This document shows, in pieces, positions 8,299 to 16,367 of a stretch of 64,000 nucleotides of DNA. Origin of the DNA: Rhodococcus sp040643435 (GTDB taxonomy: Bacteria; Actinomycetota; Actinomycetes; Mycobacteriales; Mycobacteriaceae). Position 1 is the first letter of the stretch; each line of letters starts with the position of its first letter. The notes beneath the pieces were generated by a model. It had not been told where the DNA came from. It worked only from the letters and a program-made list of their open reading frames with translations, and made no database searches. The translations under genes were made by a program, and so were the position numbers. The stretch is from contig NZ_JBEYUH010000003.1 of assembly GCF_040643435.1 (NCBI RefSeq), positions 124,001 through 188,000 of the forward strand. Direction: 5' to 3'.

Positions 8299-8583
8299 AT
8301 GGAGTTTCTGGCCTTCGTCCCCGTCCTGATCGCTTTCCTCGGTGCGCTCTACTTCGCGGCCTGTCTCATCGTCGACCTTGAAATACGTTCTGCAGAAAAG
8401 AAATTCGGACACCGGGAGGGTGGTGCCGTCGAACCCGGCGGTCAGTCGCCCGCCGAACCGCTCGCGTTCGGTGAGGCCGGTTTCGAGACATCTTCACCGG
8501 TCGTGGTCGCCGACGACGCCGCGGGCCGGACGCGCGGAGGCTCCGGCGCGATCGGCGGATACGCCGGCAGGCGCCTGCGGTAG
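8299..8583 (+). CDS. Small membrane protein, hypothetical
   Basis: A 94-residue open frame starting MEFLAFVPVLIAFLGALYF, with CGGAGG seven bases before the ATG. The first ~28 residues form one membrane helix; the rest is polar. The last ~47 codons run antisense to the end of cwsA, so either the two genes overlap convergently by 142 bp or the downstream part is chance open frame. The ribosome site and the good N-terminal helix are the main support. No function is recognised. Confidence 0.45.
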   Translation: MEFLAFVPVLIAFLGALYFAACLIVDLEIRSAEKKFGHREGGAVEPGGQSPAEPLAFGEAGFETSSPVVVADDAAGRTRGGSGAIGGYAGRRLR

Positions 8584-8897
8584 AGCACGAGTGCCGCCGC
8601 CACAACTGCGGCAACGGCGCCTACGACGAGACCGGCCCGCCGACCCCTCCGCTCGGTAGCGGCCTTTCCGGGGCGACGCTCGGCGGCGGCACGACTCGCT
8701 GCCGTGGCCAGTCCACCGGCCACGTCGAGGCCCTTGCGGGCTGCGAACAGGCCGGCTGCGCTCGATCCCTGAGCGAGGGCCACCGCACCTTCGCCGGCTA
8801 CGCGGAGAGCACCCGCAAGATCGCCGGATTCGTCCTGGCGCCGCACGAATGCCGGACGCCACGCGTCGTCGTTCTCGCCATGAATCAGCTTGCTCAT
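8442..8897 (-). CDS. cwsA: Cell wall synthesis protein CwsA
   Basis: A 151-residue protein in the position of M. tuberculosis cwsA (Rv0008c), directly divergent from ppiA. It has an Ala-rich helical region, one membrane helix near residues 101-120 (GLVVGAVAAVVAAALVLY) and a proline-rich C-terminal tail, as in known CwsA proteins. In mycobacteria CwsA interacts with CrgA and Wag31 and helps peptidoglycan synthesis at poles and septum. The ATG at 8897 (MSKLIHGEN) is chosen over the longer frame starting at 8993. Sequence identity to CwsA is low, so the name rests on synteny and architecture. Confidence 0.75.
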   Translation of the reverse strand: MSKLIHGENDDAWRPAFVRRQDESGDLAGALRVAGEGAVALAQGSSAAGLFAARKGLDVAGGLATAASRAAAERRPGKAATERRGRRAGLVVGAVAAVVAAALVLYRRRLPAYPPIAPEPPRVRPAASSATTTGEDVSKPASPNASGSAGD

Positions 8898-8999
8898 GGG
8901 TCCACTCTTCCACATGGATCCGGACGTGCGGCCGTTGCCGGGAATGTGTTCGCGTGCGGCCCGTCCTGCCCGGCGGATCGTCAATGGCACCATGGGGGT

Positions 9000-9527
9000 G
9001 TGACTTCACCGCATCAGACAGCAACGGCCACGCTCCATACCAACCGCGGCGACATCGCGATTGCCCTCTTCGGCAATCACGCACCCAAGACGGTCGAGAA
9101 CTTCGTCGGCCTCGCCGAGGGCACCAAGGAGTACAAGACCCAGAACGCCAAGGGAGAGACCAGCGGCCCGTTCTACGACGGCGCGATCTTCCACCGCGTC
9201 ATCGACGGCTTCATGATCCAGGGCGGCGACCCCACCGGCACCGGCCGTGGCGGCCCGGGCTACCAGTTCGCCGACGAGTTCCACCCCGAACTGCAGTTCG
9301 ACCGCGGTTACCTGCTCGCGATGGCGAATGCAGGCCCCGGCACCAACGGCTCGCAGTTCTTCATCACCGTCGGACCGACCCCGCATCTCAACCGTCGCCA
9401 CACCATCTTCGGTGAGGTCGTCGACCCCGAGTCCAGGAAGGTCGTCGACGCGATCGCCACCACGGCCACCGACCGCGCCGACCGTCCGGTCGACGACGTC
9501 GTCATCAACAGCATCACCATCTCCTGA
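9000..9527 (+). CDS. ppiA: Peptidyl-prolyl cis-trans isomerase A (cyclophilin)
   Basis: A 175-residue cyclophilin that isomerises X-Pro bonds. The core is well conserved: FHRVIDGFMIQGGDPTGTG with the catalytic Arg, then ANAGPGTNGSQFFIT and HTIFGEV. It matches M. tuberculosis PpiA (Rv0009) nearly residue for residue through most of its length. The GTG at 9000 (VTSPHQTATATLHT) fits the family N-terminus; the open frame back to 8880 is not conserved. No signal peptide is seen, so it should act in the cytoplasm. The rhomboid gene follows after 11 bp and is probably cotranscribed. Confidence 0.95.
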   Translation: MTSPHQTATATLHTNRGDIAIALFGNHAPKTVENFVGLAEGTKEYKTQNAKGETSGPFYDGAIFHRVIDGFMIQGGDPTGTGRGGPGYQFADEFHPELQFDRGYLLAMANAGPGTNGSQFFITVGPTPHLNRRHTIFGEVVDPESRKVVDAIATTATDRADRPVDDVVINSITIS

Positions 9528-9538
9528 GAGAGTCCCCC

Positions 9539-10462
9539 ATGACGAACCCCGGCTGGGGCTCCGCGGCCGAGGGTGGCCCACAGCCCCAGCCGCGGTGCGT
9601 TCGCCATCCCGACCGTCCGACCCTTCTCGCCTGCTCCCGCTGCGGCCGCCCCGCATGCCCGGAATGCCTGCGCCCCGCATCGGTCGGACAGCACTGCGTC
9701 GACTGCCTTGCGGCAGCCGAGCGGTCGGCACCGCAGGCCCGTACGATCGCCGGCGCGCCGGTCCGCTCGGGTCGGCCCACGCCGGTCGTGACATACGTGC
9801 TCGTCGCGCTGAACGTGCTCGTCTTCGCCGTCACGGCTGCGCAGTCGGGCAGCGTGACCACCAACGAGCAGGGCTCGGCGCTGTTCCTCGACTGGGCACT
9901 GTGGCCGCCCATCATCGCTGCCCACGGGGAGTACATCCGACTCCTCGGCAGCGGTTTCCTGCACTTCGGCCTGCTCCACCTTGCCGTCAACATGTTCGCG
10001 CTGTGGGTGATCGGCCGCGACACCGAACTCGTTCTCGGACGCCTCCGCTATCTGTCGGTCTACCTCGTGTCGATCCTCGGCGGTTCCGCCGCGGTCATGC
10101 TGATGGAGACCCGAGCGGTCACCGCTGGTGCCTCGGGCGCGGTGTTCGGTCTGCTCGGAGCACAGGCGATCATCCTGTTGCGTCTGCGCCGAAGCCCGGC
10201 GCCGGTGCTGATGATCGTCGGTCTGAACGTGATCATCAGCATCACGATCCCCGGAATCTCGCTGTGGGGCCACCTGGGTGGTTTCATCGCCGGTGGAGCC
10301 GCGACTGCTGCCCTGTTGTACGCCCCGCAATATCTCGGGGCCGGCGACAGCCGGGAACGCATCGTGCGCACCGGATGGCTCGCACTGTCCACGGTCGGCC
10401 TGGTGACGCTGCTGGTGATCGTGCTCGCCGTACTACGTCTACGTGCTCAATTGGGCGTGTGA
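9539..10462 (+). CDS. Rhomboid-family intramembrane serine protease with N-terminal zinc-binding motif
   Basis: A 307-residue membrane protease. The N-terminus (residues 20-56) holds Cys20, His23, Cys32, Cys35, Cys40, Cys43, Cys53 and Cys56, a B-box-like zinc site. Around six membrane helices follow from residue 82. The catalytic dyad is Ser199 in GASGAVFG and His245 in GHLGG, and the L1-loop and helix motif HLAVNMFALW is present. It should cleave membrane proteins within the bilayer; substrates are unknown. It follows ppiA closely. The M. tuberculosis segment lacks this gene at this site, so here it is an addition to the otherwise conserved order. Confidence 0.92.
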   Translation: MTNPGWGSAAEGGPQPQPRCVRHPDRPTLLACSRCGRPACPECLRPASVGQHCVDCLAAAERSAPQARTIAGAPVRSGRPTPVVTYVLVALNVLVFAVTAAQSGSVTTNEQGSALFLDWALWPPIIAAHGEYIRLLGSGFLHFGLLHLAVNMFALWVIGRDTELVLGRLRYLSVYLVSILGGSAAVMLMETRAVTAGASGAVFGLLGAQAIILLRLRRSPAPVLMIVGLNVIISITIPGISLWGHLGGFIAGGAATAALLYAPQYLGAGDSRERIVRTGWLALSTVGLVTLLVIVLAVLRLRAQLGV

Positions 10463-10905
10463 TCCGGCGCCAGATCGCGGGCAGCGAGAGCTTCGTGCAC
10501 CTTCCTCGGATCCGTCCCCAGATCCCACCGCCCGAAGATCATCAGGCTCTCTGTTCCGCTCGCGGGGTCGATCGCGTCGATCTCCAGCATCGGCACGCGC
10601 CGGCCGAACCGCGGGTATTCGACGATCCGCACGCGCTGCAGTGCCGGGCGGGGGAACTCGCGGCGGCCGGTGAGCCGCATCGCAACGAGGCCGGTCGCTC
10701 CCGGCAGCACCGCGAGTCGTGGGCGTTGCCGTAACGCCAGCGCGACCGTCACGAGGATGATCAGTGCCGCGAATCCGACCAGCACCCGGCCGGCCGCGTC
10801 GGGAACTGCGACCACAGCGGTGACGGCGAGCGCAATGCCGGCGAGCGACAGAGCTGTGACCGCGGCGGGTGGAGTCGACCACCGCAGCGAGGTGTCGTCG
10901 GGCAC
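10447..10905 (-). CDS. PH-domain membrane protein (Rv0010c-like)
   Basis: A 152-residue protein with two N-terminal hydrophobic segments (about 13-33 and 38-55) followed by a small PH-like domain. It occupies the position of M. tuberculosis Rv0010c. A GTG at 10905 is preferred because CGGAGAGGACACCC precedes it; an in-frame GTG at 10944 would add 13 residues but has a weak ribosome site. Its 3' end overlaps the rhomboid gene by 16 bp in convergent orientation. Function is unknown; the location suggests a cell-envelope role. Confidence 0.75.
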   Translation of the reverse strand: MPDDTSLRWSTPPAAVTALSLAGIALAVTAVVAVPDAAGRVLVGFAALIILVTVALALRQRPRLAVLPGATGLVAMRLTGRREFPRPALQRVRIVEYPRFGRRVPMLEIDAIDPASGTESLMIFGRWDLGTDPRKVHEALAARDLAPDHTPN

Positions 10906-10999
10906 GGGTGTCCTCTCCGTCGGGCCGGTCACCGGGTTGTGCACAGGCTTATCCCCAGGTGGGGATGAATCACACCGGTGTAACCCGTGGCTGTGGAAG

Positions 11000-11263
11000 T
11001 CAACGCCATCTCATGGTCATGATCAGACCGACGACCATGAAGCCGAAGCCGATCAGGAAGTTCCAGGCACCGAGATCGTTCATCCACGAGATCTGCTCGG
11101 CTGCGAGGTAGTACACGATCAGCCACAGCAGCCCGATCACCATCAGACCGAGCATCACCGTCACGTACAACGTGCTCGACGGCGCGGCCTTGATCTTCAC
11201 CGGTGTGCGGCTCACGGCCCGGGGCGCGGATACGTCCTTCTTGCGAACCTTCGACTTGGGCAT
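11000..11263 (-). CDS. crgA: Cell division protein CrgA
   Basis: An 87-residue protein with the CrgA pattern: a basic N-terminus (MPKSKVRKKD), then two membrane helices (about 29-51 and 66-84) ending MTMRWR. In mycobacteria and Streptomyces, CrgA sits at the septum and recruits FtsI, FtsQ and CwsA to the divisome. GAGG lies in front of the ATG; the longer frame upstream of 11263 is disregarded. Its place between the PH-domain gene and the DUF881 gene is the conserved actinobacterial order. Confidence 0.95.
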   Translation of the reverse strand: MPKSKVRKKDVSAPRAVSRTPVKIKAAPSSTLYVTVMLGLMVIGLLWLIVYYLAAEQISWMNDLGAWNFLIGFGFMVVGLIMTMRWR

Positions 11264-11366
11264 GGTGTCCTCGTTCTTACGACTCCACCCGTGGCACACG
11301 AGTGGAGTGGTCGGTCAGCTACCTGATGAGATCACGCTAACGTAAGGCCAGGATCGGAGGTACGAC

Positions 11367-12092
11367 GTGTCGGAACGACGGCTGCGCGCACCCGTGTGGG
11401 GTGTCGCGACCCTCGCCGTCTGTCTGGTCGCGGGGCTGCTCGTGGGTATCACCCGCGGAGTGTCCGACGGCGACGAATTGCGCGCCGGCGATTCACCGCG
11501 ACTGTCCGATCTCGTCCGTACCGCGCAGGAACAGTCCGACGAACTGGCCACCACCCGGGACGAGCTCACCGCCCGCATCGAAGAACTCCAGGATCGCGCC
11601 GCCACGACGGACGACGACGTCGCCGCGGTGCTCGGCGAACTGTCGGCCATCGAGGACCCGGCCGGGCTCGTGGCCCGCCGGGGCCCGGGCGTGACCGTCA
11701 CCCTGACCGACGCACCCCGGGACGCGAACGGACGATATCCGTCCGGTGCGTCCCCCGACGATCTCGTCGTGCACCAGCAGGACGTGCAGAGCGTGCTCAA
11801 CGCGATGTGGGCAGGCGGCGCCGAAGCCGTGGCCATGCAGGACCAGCGGATCGTGGCGACGTCGGCACCGCGCTGCATCGGCAACACGCTGCTGCTGCAC
11901 GGGCGCACCTACTCGCCGCCCTATGTCGTCACCGCGCTCGGCGACCCGGCACGGTTGCAGGCGGCGCTCGACGCCGAGCCCGGTATCCGTATCTACAAGC
12001 AGTACGCGGCCCGCTATCAGCTCGGGTACGCGCAGCAGGCGTCGAACGATCTGTCGGTCCCCGCCTACACCGGCGGTTCGTCCGTGCGATGA
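11367..12092 (+). CDS. DUF881 family protein (Rv0012-like)
   Basis: A 241-residue protein with one N-terminal membrane helix (about 10-28), a coiled-coil-like stretch (about 47-92) and a DUF881 domain (GVTVTLTDAP to the end). DUF881 proteins occur next to division genes in most actinobacteria and are probably extracytoplasmic, but their biochemical role is not established. The GTG start has CGGAGG seven bases upstream. A short hairpin (CCGGGC, 5 nt, GCCCGG; 12098-12114) follows the stop and may weaken read-through into pabA. Confidence 0.85.
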   Translation: MSERRLRAPVWGVATLAVCLVAGLLVGITRGVSDGDELRAGDSPRLSDLVRTAQEQSDELATTRDELTARIEELQDRAATTDDDVAAVLGELSAIEDPAGLVARRGPGVTVTLTDAPRDANGRYPSGASPDDLVVHQQDVQSVLNAMWAGGAEAVAMQDQRIVATSAPRCIGNTLLLHGRTYSPPYVVTALGDPARLQAALDAEPGIRIYKQYAARYQLGYAQQASNDLSVPAYTGGSSVR

Positions 12093-12128
12093 GACGGCCG
12101 GGCGCATTGCCCGGTCCGAGGCACTGAG

Positions 12129-12134
12129 TACCCT
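12129..12134 (+). promoter_or_regulatory. -10 box of a leaderless pabA/trpG promoter
   Basis: TACCCT is followed by six bases and then the ATG at 12141, and no ribosome-binding site is visible. This matches the TANNNT-6/7-start pattern seen at several other genes in the window. Confidence 0.5.
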
Positions 12135-12140
12135 CGTCTC

Positions 12141-12803
12141 ATGCGCATTCTCGTCGTCGACAACTACGACAGCTTCGTCTTCAACCTGGTCCAGTATCTG
12201 GGGCAGCTCGGAACGACAGCGGACGTGTGGCGCAACGACGACGATCGACTGACCGCTCCGGGGGCTCTCACGCGAGTCGCCCGTGATTACGACGGCATCC
12301 TGCTCAGCCCCGGCCCGGGCACACCCGAACGCGCAGGGGTGAGTATCGATCTGGTCAAGGCCTGCGCCGACAGCAGCACGCCGCTGCTCGGAGTGTGCCT
12401 CGGGCACCAGTCCATCGGCGTCGCCTTCGGAGCGACCGTCGACCGCGCACCCGAGCTGCTGCACGGCAAGACCAGCCTGGTCCGACACAACGGCGCCGGT
12501 GTGCTCGCAGGCCTGCCCAACCCGTTCACCGCGACCCGCTACCACTCGTTGACCGTGCTGCCCGAGACCATGCCCGCCGAACTCGAGCCGACGGGCCACA
12601 CGGAGACCGGGATCGTCATGGCTCTTCGTCATGCCGAGCTGCCGATCCACGGTGTGCAGTTCCACCCGGAGTCGGTGCTCACCCAGGGCGGTCACCGGAT
12701 GCTCGCGAACTGGCTCGCGGCCTGCGGTGAAGCACCGGACGATGCTCTTGTCGCACGGCTCGAGGCACAGATGGCCCGGGCCCTCGACGGTGGTGCAGCC
12801 TGA
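12141..12803 (+). CDS. pabA: Glutamine amidotransferase, aminodeoxychorismate/anthranilate synthase component II
   Basis: A 220-residue class I glutamine amidotransferase. The nucleophile is Cys86 in LGVCLGHQS, and the His-Glu pair is in VQFHPES. It releases ammonia from glutamine for a chorismate-using partner, giving p-aminobenzoate (folate) or anthranilate (tryptophan). No pabB or trpE is adjacent, so which partner it serves cannot be decided; the orthologous position in M. tuberculosis is Rv0013, annotated trpG/pabA. The message is probably leaderless. A strong hairpin terminator follows. Confidence 0.9.
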   Translation: MRILVVDNYDSFVFNLVQYLGQLGTTADVWRNDDDRLTAPGALTRVARDYDGILLSPGPGTPERAGVSIDLVKACADSSTPLLGVCLGHQSIGVAFGATVDRAPELLHGKTSLVRHNGAGVLAGLPNPFTATRYHSLTVLPETMPAELEPTGHTETGIVMALRHAELPIHGVQFHPESVLTQGGHRMLANWLAACGEAPDDALVARLEAQMARALDGGAA

Positions 12804-12823
12804 GTCGCCCCACTCGACGAAGA

Positions 12824-12862
12824 GAAGAAGGGCGCCGATCCTCCGGACCGGCGCCCTTCTTC
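12824..12862. terminator. Bidirectional terminator between pabA and pknB
   Basis: A perfect 14-bp stem (GAAGAAGGGCGCCG and its complement) with an 11-nt loop. The arms carry A-rich and T-rich ends (aagaag/cttctt), so it could stop transcription from both sides. Confidence 0.9.
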
Positions 12863-12875
12863 GTTCACGAGCCGC

Positions 12876-14780
12876 TCAGCGGATACCGAGCACTCCTACC
12901 CCGACCGTGATCGGCTGGTTCTTCGAGATCTCCGAACCCGGCGGCTGAGCCTGCGTGATCACCGTCCCCACGAGATCGACGTCGAGCGTCGCCTCTCGCG
13001 TCTGCTGGAGTTGCGAGGCGTTGCCCGTCCAGCCGGCATTGCGCAAGGCTGCGAGCGCATCCGACACCGAGCGGTTGGTGATCACGGGCATCTCGATGCG
13101 GTCGCCGTTGGAGACTCGCACGGTCACCGTCGAGCCCTGTTCGGTGGACGCCCCACCGGCCGGGCTCGTCGACACGACGGTGCCGTCGGTCTCGCTCGAG
13201 TCGACTTCCTCGATGACGACCGTGAATCCGGCGCCTTCGATATTGTCCTTCGCCACCTCGGCCGTCTGGCCCACGACGTTGGGAAGCCGCACCATTTCGG
13301 GACCGGACCCCAGCGTGATGGTGATCGGACTGTCGCGCTCGACACTCGCTCCCGCAGCCGGGCTCTGCTCGACGACGAGATCCTCGTCGTCGGCGGCGGA
13401 CGGCGCTCGGCCGACATTCGGATCGAGCCGTAGCCCGACCGCGGAGAGTTCCTGAGCCGCCCGCTGCTGCGTCATGCCTTCGAGCCGAGGGATCTGCACC
13501 TGCTCCGGACCGCTCGACACCTCGAGCGTCACGGTCGACCCTTCCTCGGCCTGACTTCCGGACACGGGACGGGTGTTGATGACGTTGCCGTTCGCTACGA
13601 CCGGGTCGCTCTTCTGCTGGATGGAGACCCGGAATCCGGCCTCCTGCAGTTCGCTCTCCGCCTCCTCCGCGGCGATGTTGCGGACGTCGGGAATGGTCAC
13701 CTGGGCGGCGCTCGAACCGGGTCCGAGCGACCACAGGAAGACGCCGACGATACCCACGACGACCACGGCGGCGATGCCGAGCAATACCTTCTTGAGAACG
13801 GAGCCGCCATCGGAATCGTCCGCAGGAACTCCGGCTGCGCCGGCAGGGGCAATCCGGCCGTGCCTACCGGAATTGTTGTCGGCGGAATCGATCAGGGTGG
13901 TGCGATCCTCGTCGGTCATGACCATCGGCGCACTCGGGCGCTGTCCGCTCAGGACCCGGATCAGGTCGCTGCGCATCTCCGCGGCCGACTGGTAGCGGTT
14001 CGCGGGATTCTTGGCCATTGCCTTGAGGATCACGGAGTCGAGCTCGGCGGGCACCGCCGGGTTCACCGACGACGGAAGCGGCGGATCCTCGCGCACATGC
14101 TGGTAGGCCACCGCGACCGGGGAGTCGCCCTTGAACGGAGGCTCTCCGGTGAGGATCTCGAACAGGACGCAGCCCACCGAATACACGTCGGACCGGGCGT
14201 CGACCTGCTCACCTCGTGCCTGTTCCGGTGAGAGATACTGCGCGGTGCCGATCACCGCAGCCGTCTGCGTCATCGGGCTCGCGGCATCGGAGAGCGCCCG
14301 GGCGATGCCGAAGTCCATGACCTTCACCGCGCCGGCCTTGTTGATCATGATGTTGGCCGGCTTCACGTCGCGGTGCACGATCATGTTGCGGTGGCTGAAA
14401 TCCAGCGCAGCGCACACGTCGGCGATGATCTCCATCGCCCGCTTGGGGTTCATCGGCCCATCCGCGCGCACGAGGTCGCGCAGTGTGTCGCCCTCGACGT
14501 ATTCCATCACGATGTACGGCAGCGGACCGGCGTCGGTCTCGGCCTCGCCGGTGTCGTAGACGGCGACGATCGCCGGATGGTTGAGCGCAGCGGCGTTCTG
14601 CGCTTCGCGGCGGAAGCGGAGGTAGAACGTGGGATCGCGGGCGAGATCGGCCCGCAGCACCTTGATGGCCACATCCCGGCCGAGCCGCATATCCCGCGCG
14701 AGGTGCACCTCGGACATACCGCCGAAGCCGAGGATCTCACCCAGCTCGTAGCGGGAAGAGAGCTTGCGGGGTGTGGTCAT
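12876..14780 (-). CDS. pknB: Ser/Thr protein kinase PknB with PASTA repeats
   Basis: A 634-residue receptor kinase. The cytoplasmic kinase domain (about 10-275) has the glycine loop GFGGMSEVHLA, HRDVKPANI, DFG and the activation segment TQTAAVIGTAQYLSPEQ with phosphorylatable threonines. A juxtamembrane linker leads to one helix near 330-350 (VLLGIAAVVVVGIVGVFLW), then four extracellular PASTA domains (about 355-634) that bind peptidoglycan fragments. In relatives PknB is the main regulator of peptidoglycan synthesis and division. Its start overlaps the pknA stop by 4 bp. It is the last gene of the fhaB-pstP-rodA-pbpA-pknA-pknB run and ends at a strong terminator. Confidence 0.97.
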   Translation of the reverse strand: MTTPRKLSSRYELGEILGFGGMSEVHLARDMRLGRDVAIKVLRADLARDPTFYLRFRREAQNAAALNHPAIVAVYDTGEAETDAGPLPYIVMEYVEGDTLRDLVRADGPMNPKRAMEIIADVCAALDFSHRNMIVHRDVKPANIMINKAGAVKVMDFGIARALSDAASPMTQTAAVIGTAQYLSPEQARGEQVDARSDVYSVGCVLFEILTGEPPFKGDSPVAVAYQHVREDPPLPSSVNPAVPAELDSVILKAMAKNPANRYQSAAEMRSDLIRVLSGQRPSAPMVMTDEDRTTLIDSADNNSGRHGRIAPAGAAGVPADDSDGGSVLKKVLLGIAAVVVVGIVGVFLWSLGPGSSAAQVTIPDVRNIAAEEAESELQEAGFRVSIQQKSDPVVANGNVINTRPVSGSQAEEGSTVTLEVSSGPEQVQIPRLEGMTQQRAAQELSAVGLRLDPNVGRAPSAADDEDLVVEQSPAAGASVERDSPITITLGSGPEMVRLPNVVGQTAEVAKDNIEGAGFTVVIEEVDSSETDGTVVSTSPAGGASTEQGSTVTVRVSNGDRIEMPVITNRSVSDALAALRNAGWTGNASQLQQTREATLDVDLVGTVITQAQPPGSEISKNQPITVGVGVLGIR

Positions 14781-16366
14781 GACGTTCCTTGGTTGTTCGT
14801 TCCGTTGCTGCTTGCGGATGCATTGTCGTCCCCGTCACCTGCGGCCCCGGAATCGGCCCCTCCGTCTCCGTCCCCTTCCGCGCCGCCGGTGTCGCCGCCC
14901 GCGTCGCCACCGCCCTCACCCGTGTCCTGGGTGGCAGTCGTGGTCGGCACGGTCGTGGTCGTCGGGACCGTCGTGGTGGTGGGCGGTTGGGTCGTGGTCG
15001 GCTCGGTCGTCGGTGGTTCGGTCGTCGGTGGTTCGGTCGTCGTGGTGGGAGTCGGAGTCGGGGGGAAGGTCTCCGGCTCGACAGGAGGTGGCACCGGGAC
15101 GACCGTCGTAGTGGTCGTCTGCGGACGGGTCGTGGTGGTGGTCTCCCGTGTCGTGGTGAGCTGCGTCGTCGGCGACGGAGCGCGCGTGGGTTCGTTGCCG
15201 TCGTCGTTGCCGCCGAGCAGCACGATTCCCAGGGCCACGAGGGCGAGCACCACGGCCGCACCTGCGGCCCAGGCCAGTGCGGTCGGGCTCGGCGAGCGCT
15301 TGTCGTCGTCGCTCGCGGGGGTCCCTGCCGTCGGCGGACCCGCGACCGGCGGACGACCGACGGTGGGTGGCTGAGCGGAGCGCGGAACCGACGAGTACGC
15401 GGTCTGGTCGTATCCCTGCGTCGGAGGCAGGGCGCGGGTTGCGGAGAGCGGTGCCGTCGTACCCGGAACGCCCGGTGGAAGCACACGGTTCGCGCTGGTC
15501 ACGGGTGGCACGTTGCCCGGCGGGGGCACCGGTCGCCCGGAACGTACCGCAGCGACGGCGTTCGCGAACTCGCCGCCGTTGGAATAACGGTAGGCGGGGT
15601 CTTTCGACATCGAGATCTCGATGAGTTCGCGCACCTCGGGCGGAAGATCCGTCGGCAAGGGTGCGGGGGTCTCCTGGACATGCTTCATCGCAACGGTCAC
15701 GACGCTGTCGCCGAGGAAAGGACGCCGGCCCGACAGGGCCTCGTAGCCGACCACCGCCAGCGAGTACACGTCGCTCGCGGATGTCGCCTCCTGCCCCAGA
15801 GCCTGCTCGGGCGCGATGTACTGCGCAGTGCCCATCACCATGCCGGTGCGGGTGACGGGAGAGGCGTCCACTGCCTTCGCGATGCCGAAGTCGGTGATCT
15901 TCACCTGGCCCGTCGGGGTGATGAGGATGTTTCCCGGCTTCACATCGCGGTGCACGACCCCGGCATTGTGTGCGGCCTGCAGCGCTCGCCCGGTCTGCTC
16001 GAGCATGTCCAGGGCATGCGGCAGCGACAGACGCCCCACACGCGACAGCACGGCGTTGAGTGGTTCGCCGTGTACGAGTTCCATCACCAGATAGGCGATG
16101 GACTGGCCTTCGGCGTCGGTGGTCTCGCCGTAGTCGTACACCCCCGCGATACCGGGATGGTTGAGCTGTGCGGTGGTGCGTGCCTCGAATCGGAAGCGGG
16201 TGAGAAAGTCCTCGTCGCCGGACAATTCGGCCTTGAGTACCTTCACCGCGACTCGCCGGTCGAGACGGGTGTCGAGGCCCTCCCACACCTGACCCATTCC
16301 GCCGGTCGCGATGAGTCGCTGGAGACGGTAACGGTCGGCGATCATGGCGCCACTGCTCAGAGCCAT
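14777..16366 (-). CDS. pknA: Ser/Thr protein kinase PknA with long Thr/Pro-rich extracellular tail
   Basis: A 529-residue kinase. The catalytic domain (about 1-275) shows GGMGQVWEG, HRDVKPGNIL, DFG and GTAQYIAPEQA. After a linker and one membrane helix (AWAAGAAVVLALVALGIVLL, about 369-388), the tail outside the cell has a Thr/Pro block (TTTTT, PPTTEPP repeats) and then a Gly/Asp-rich end. M. tuberculosis PknA is about 430 residues, so this external part is unusually long and mucin-like, possibly O-mannosylated. PknA controls cell shape and division with PknB. It lies one base after the pbpA stop and overlaps pknB by 4 bp. Confidence 0.96.
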   Translation of the reverse strand: MALSSGAMIADRYRLQRLIATGGMGQVWEGLDTRLDRRVAVKVLKAELSGDEDFLTRFRFEARTTAQLNHPGIAGVYDYGETTDAEGQSIAYLVMELVHGEPLNAVLSRVGRLSLPHALDMLEQTGRALQAAHNAGVVHRDVKPGNILITPTGQVKITDFGIAKAVDASPVTRTGMVMGTAQYIAPEQALGQEATSASDVYSLAVVGYEALSGRRPFLGDSVVTVAMKHVQETPAPLPTDLPPEVRELIEISMSKDPAYRYSNGGEFANAVAAVRSGRPVPPPGNVPPVTSANRVLPPGVPGTTAPLSATRALPPTQGYDQTAYSSVPRSAQPPTVGRPPVAGPPTAGTPASDDDKRSPSPTALAWAAGAAVVLALVALGIVLLGGNDDGNEPTRAPSPTTQLTTTRETTTTTRPQTTTTTVVPVPPPVEPETFPPTPTPTTTTEPPTTEPPTTEPTTTQPPTTTTVPTTTTVPTTTATQDTGEGGGDAGGDTGGAEGDGDGGADSGAAGDGDDNASASSNGTNNQGTS

Positions 16367-16367
16367 G

